From Victivallales bacterium (GTDB lineage Bacteria > Verrucomicrobiota > Lentisphaeria > Oligosphaerales > Oligosphaeraceae): a stretch of 22,980 nucleotides of DNA. Shown here one piece after another: positions 22,380 to 22,980 of the stretch; the first letter of the stretch is position 1; every line of letters starts with the position of its first letter. Below the pieces are notes generated by a model, which saw only the letters and a list, made by a program, of their open reading frames with translations, did no database searches and was not told the DNA's origin. The DNA is taken from positions 1-22,980 of the forward strand of contig CAAGMX010000160.1 of assembly GCA_900771165.1 (NCBI GenBank), in the 5' to 3' direction. A program made the position numbers and the translations under genes.

Positions 22380-22980
22380 ATGAATTCCGAGAAGCTCCAT
22401 ATCATGAACCATCCCCTCATCTCCCACAAAATCTCCATGCTGAGAAGTGTGGAGACGGACACCAGGGATTTCCGGGATCTGGTCAGTGAGATCGGCCATC
22501 TCATGGGATACGAGGCCACCCGGGATCTTCCCCTGGTGGAGACGGAGATCCAGACTCCCCTGGCCAAGACCCAGGGAAAGGTGCTGCCCCATCAGGTCTG
22601 CCTGGTCCCCATCCTCCGGGCCGGCCTGGGCATGGTGGACGCCATGCTCACCCTGATCCCCGCCGCCCGGGTGGGACACATCGGACTCTATCGGGACCCC
22701 AAGACCCTGAAGCCCGTGGAATACTACTGCAAGCTCCCCACCGACGTCGCCCAGCGCATCGTCCTGGTGCTGGATCCCATGCTGGCCACGGGCGGCAGCG
22801 CCTCCGCCGCCATCAGCTTCCTGAAGGCCCGGGGCGCCTCCCGCATCAAGATGGTGAACATCATCGGCGCCCCCGAGGGCGTGGAAGTGATCCAGCGGGA
22901 TCATCCGGATGTGGACATCTATCTGGGCAGCCTAGATGAGAAGCTGAACGACCACGGCTACATCCTGCCCGGCCTGGGCG
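22380..22980 (+). CDS. upp: Uracil phosphoribosyltransferase, C-terminus cut by window end
   Basis: 200 codons are present; about 8-10 residues and the stop lie beyond the window. The enzyme joins uracil and PRPP to UMP. Key stretches are [12 protein letters not shown] (11-22), [18 protein letters not shown] (73-90), the PRPP loop [15 protein letters not shown] (130-144) with Asp132 and the GG pair, and the C-terminal uracil-binding [12 protein letters not shown] (189-200), which normally continues DAGDR. AAGGAG precedes the ATG by 7 nt. It is 40 bp after uraA, with no terminator between, so the two are probably one uptake-and-salvage operon. Confidence 0.95.
   Translation, partial: MNSEKLHIMNHPLISHKISMLRSVETDTRDFRDLVSEIGHLMGYEATRDLPLVETEIQTPLAKTQGKVLPHQVCLVPILRAGLGMVDAMLTLIPAARVGHIGLYRDPKTLKPVEYYCKLPTDVAQRIVLVLDPMLATGGSASAAISFLKARGASRIKMVNIIGAPEGVEVIQRDHPDVDIYLGSLDEKLNDHGYILPGLG

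Overview
The window is GC-rich, densely packed bacterial chromosome with no rRNA, tRNA, phage, IS or CRISPR sequence that I can see. Housekeeping gene types, the fused-style SecD N-terminus behind yajC, a DUF4159 protein, and a mix of strong Shine-Dalgarno sites with many genes lacking one fit a PVC-superphylum bacterium (Lentisphaerota, Kiritimatiellota or Verrucomicrobiota). That placement is inference from protein style, not a phylogeny. The left edge is almost certainly a physical contig end: bases 1-18 are an exact stretch of Illumina adapter. The right edge cuts through upp.

Left part (1-14285, all on the minus strand, listed in transcription order from the right): a DEAD-box RNA helicase with basic/Ser-Gly tails; a SpoU/TrmH-type RNA methyltransferase; a large fusion protein made of a PlsC acyltransferase, an acyl carrier domain and an AMP-forming ligase; a DUF2304 membrane protein; a GT2 glycosyltransferase; ribD and ribE (riboflavin); argJ (arginine); a GT4 glycosyltransferase; a small protein ending in 11-residue tandem repeats; a ROK-family sugar kinase; an NSS-type sodium symporter; then yajC and the start of secD(F). 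Many neighbours overlap by 1-7 nt (argJ/GT4, GT4/repeat protein, GT2/DUF2304, methyltransferase/fusion enzyme), which suggests translational coupling. Hairpins after the ROK and NSS genes, and a promoter-like sequence before yajC, divide the run into several transcription units.

Middle (14500-18790): a cysteine-rich orphan protein on the minus strand with its own strong terminator. It is followed by plus-strand genes: a secreted DUF4159 protein, an unrecognised membrane-anchored protein with a long leader and a double terminator, a YhcH/YjgK-family protein, and a type III pantothenate kinase (coaX) that lacks some usual acidic residues.

Right part (18790-22980): an AT-rich patch with TTTTATTATAA repeats; a strong terminator; a minus-strand unit of a small lipoprotein and a SorE-like zinc dehydrogenase; and a plus-strand pyrimidine salvage pair, uracil permease plus uracil phosphoribosyltransferase (upp, cut by the window edge).

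The best candidates for something undescribed are the acyltransferase-ACP-ligase fusion with DUF2304 and GT2, which looks like a compact lipid or glycolipid module, and the repeat protein translationally coupled to a GT4 glycosyltransferase. Smaller oddities are a nine-residue insertion beside the ArgJ self-cleavage site and the altered CoaX motifs.
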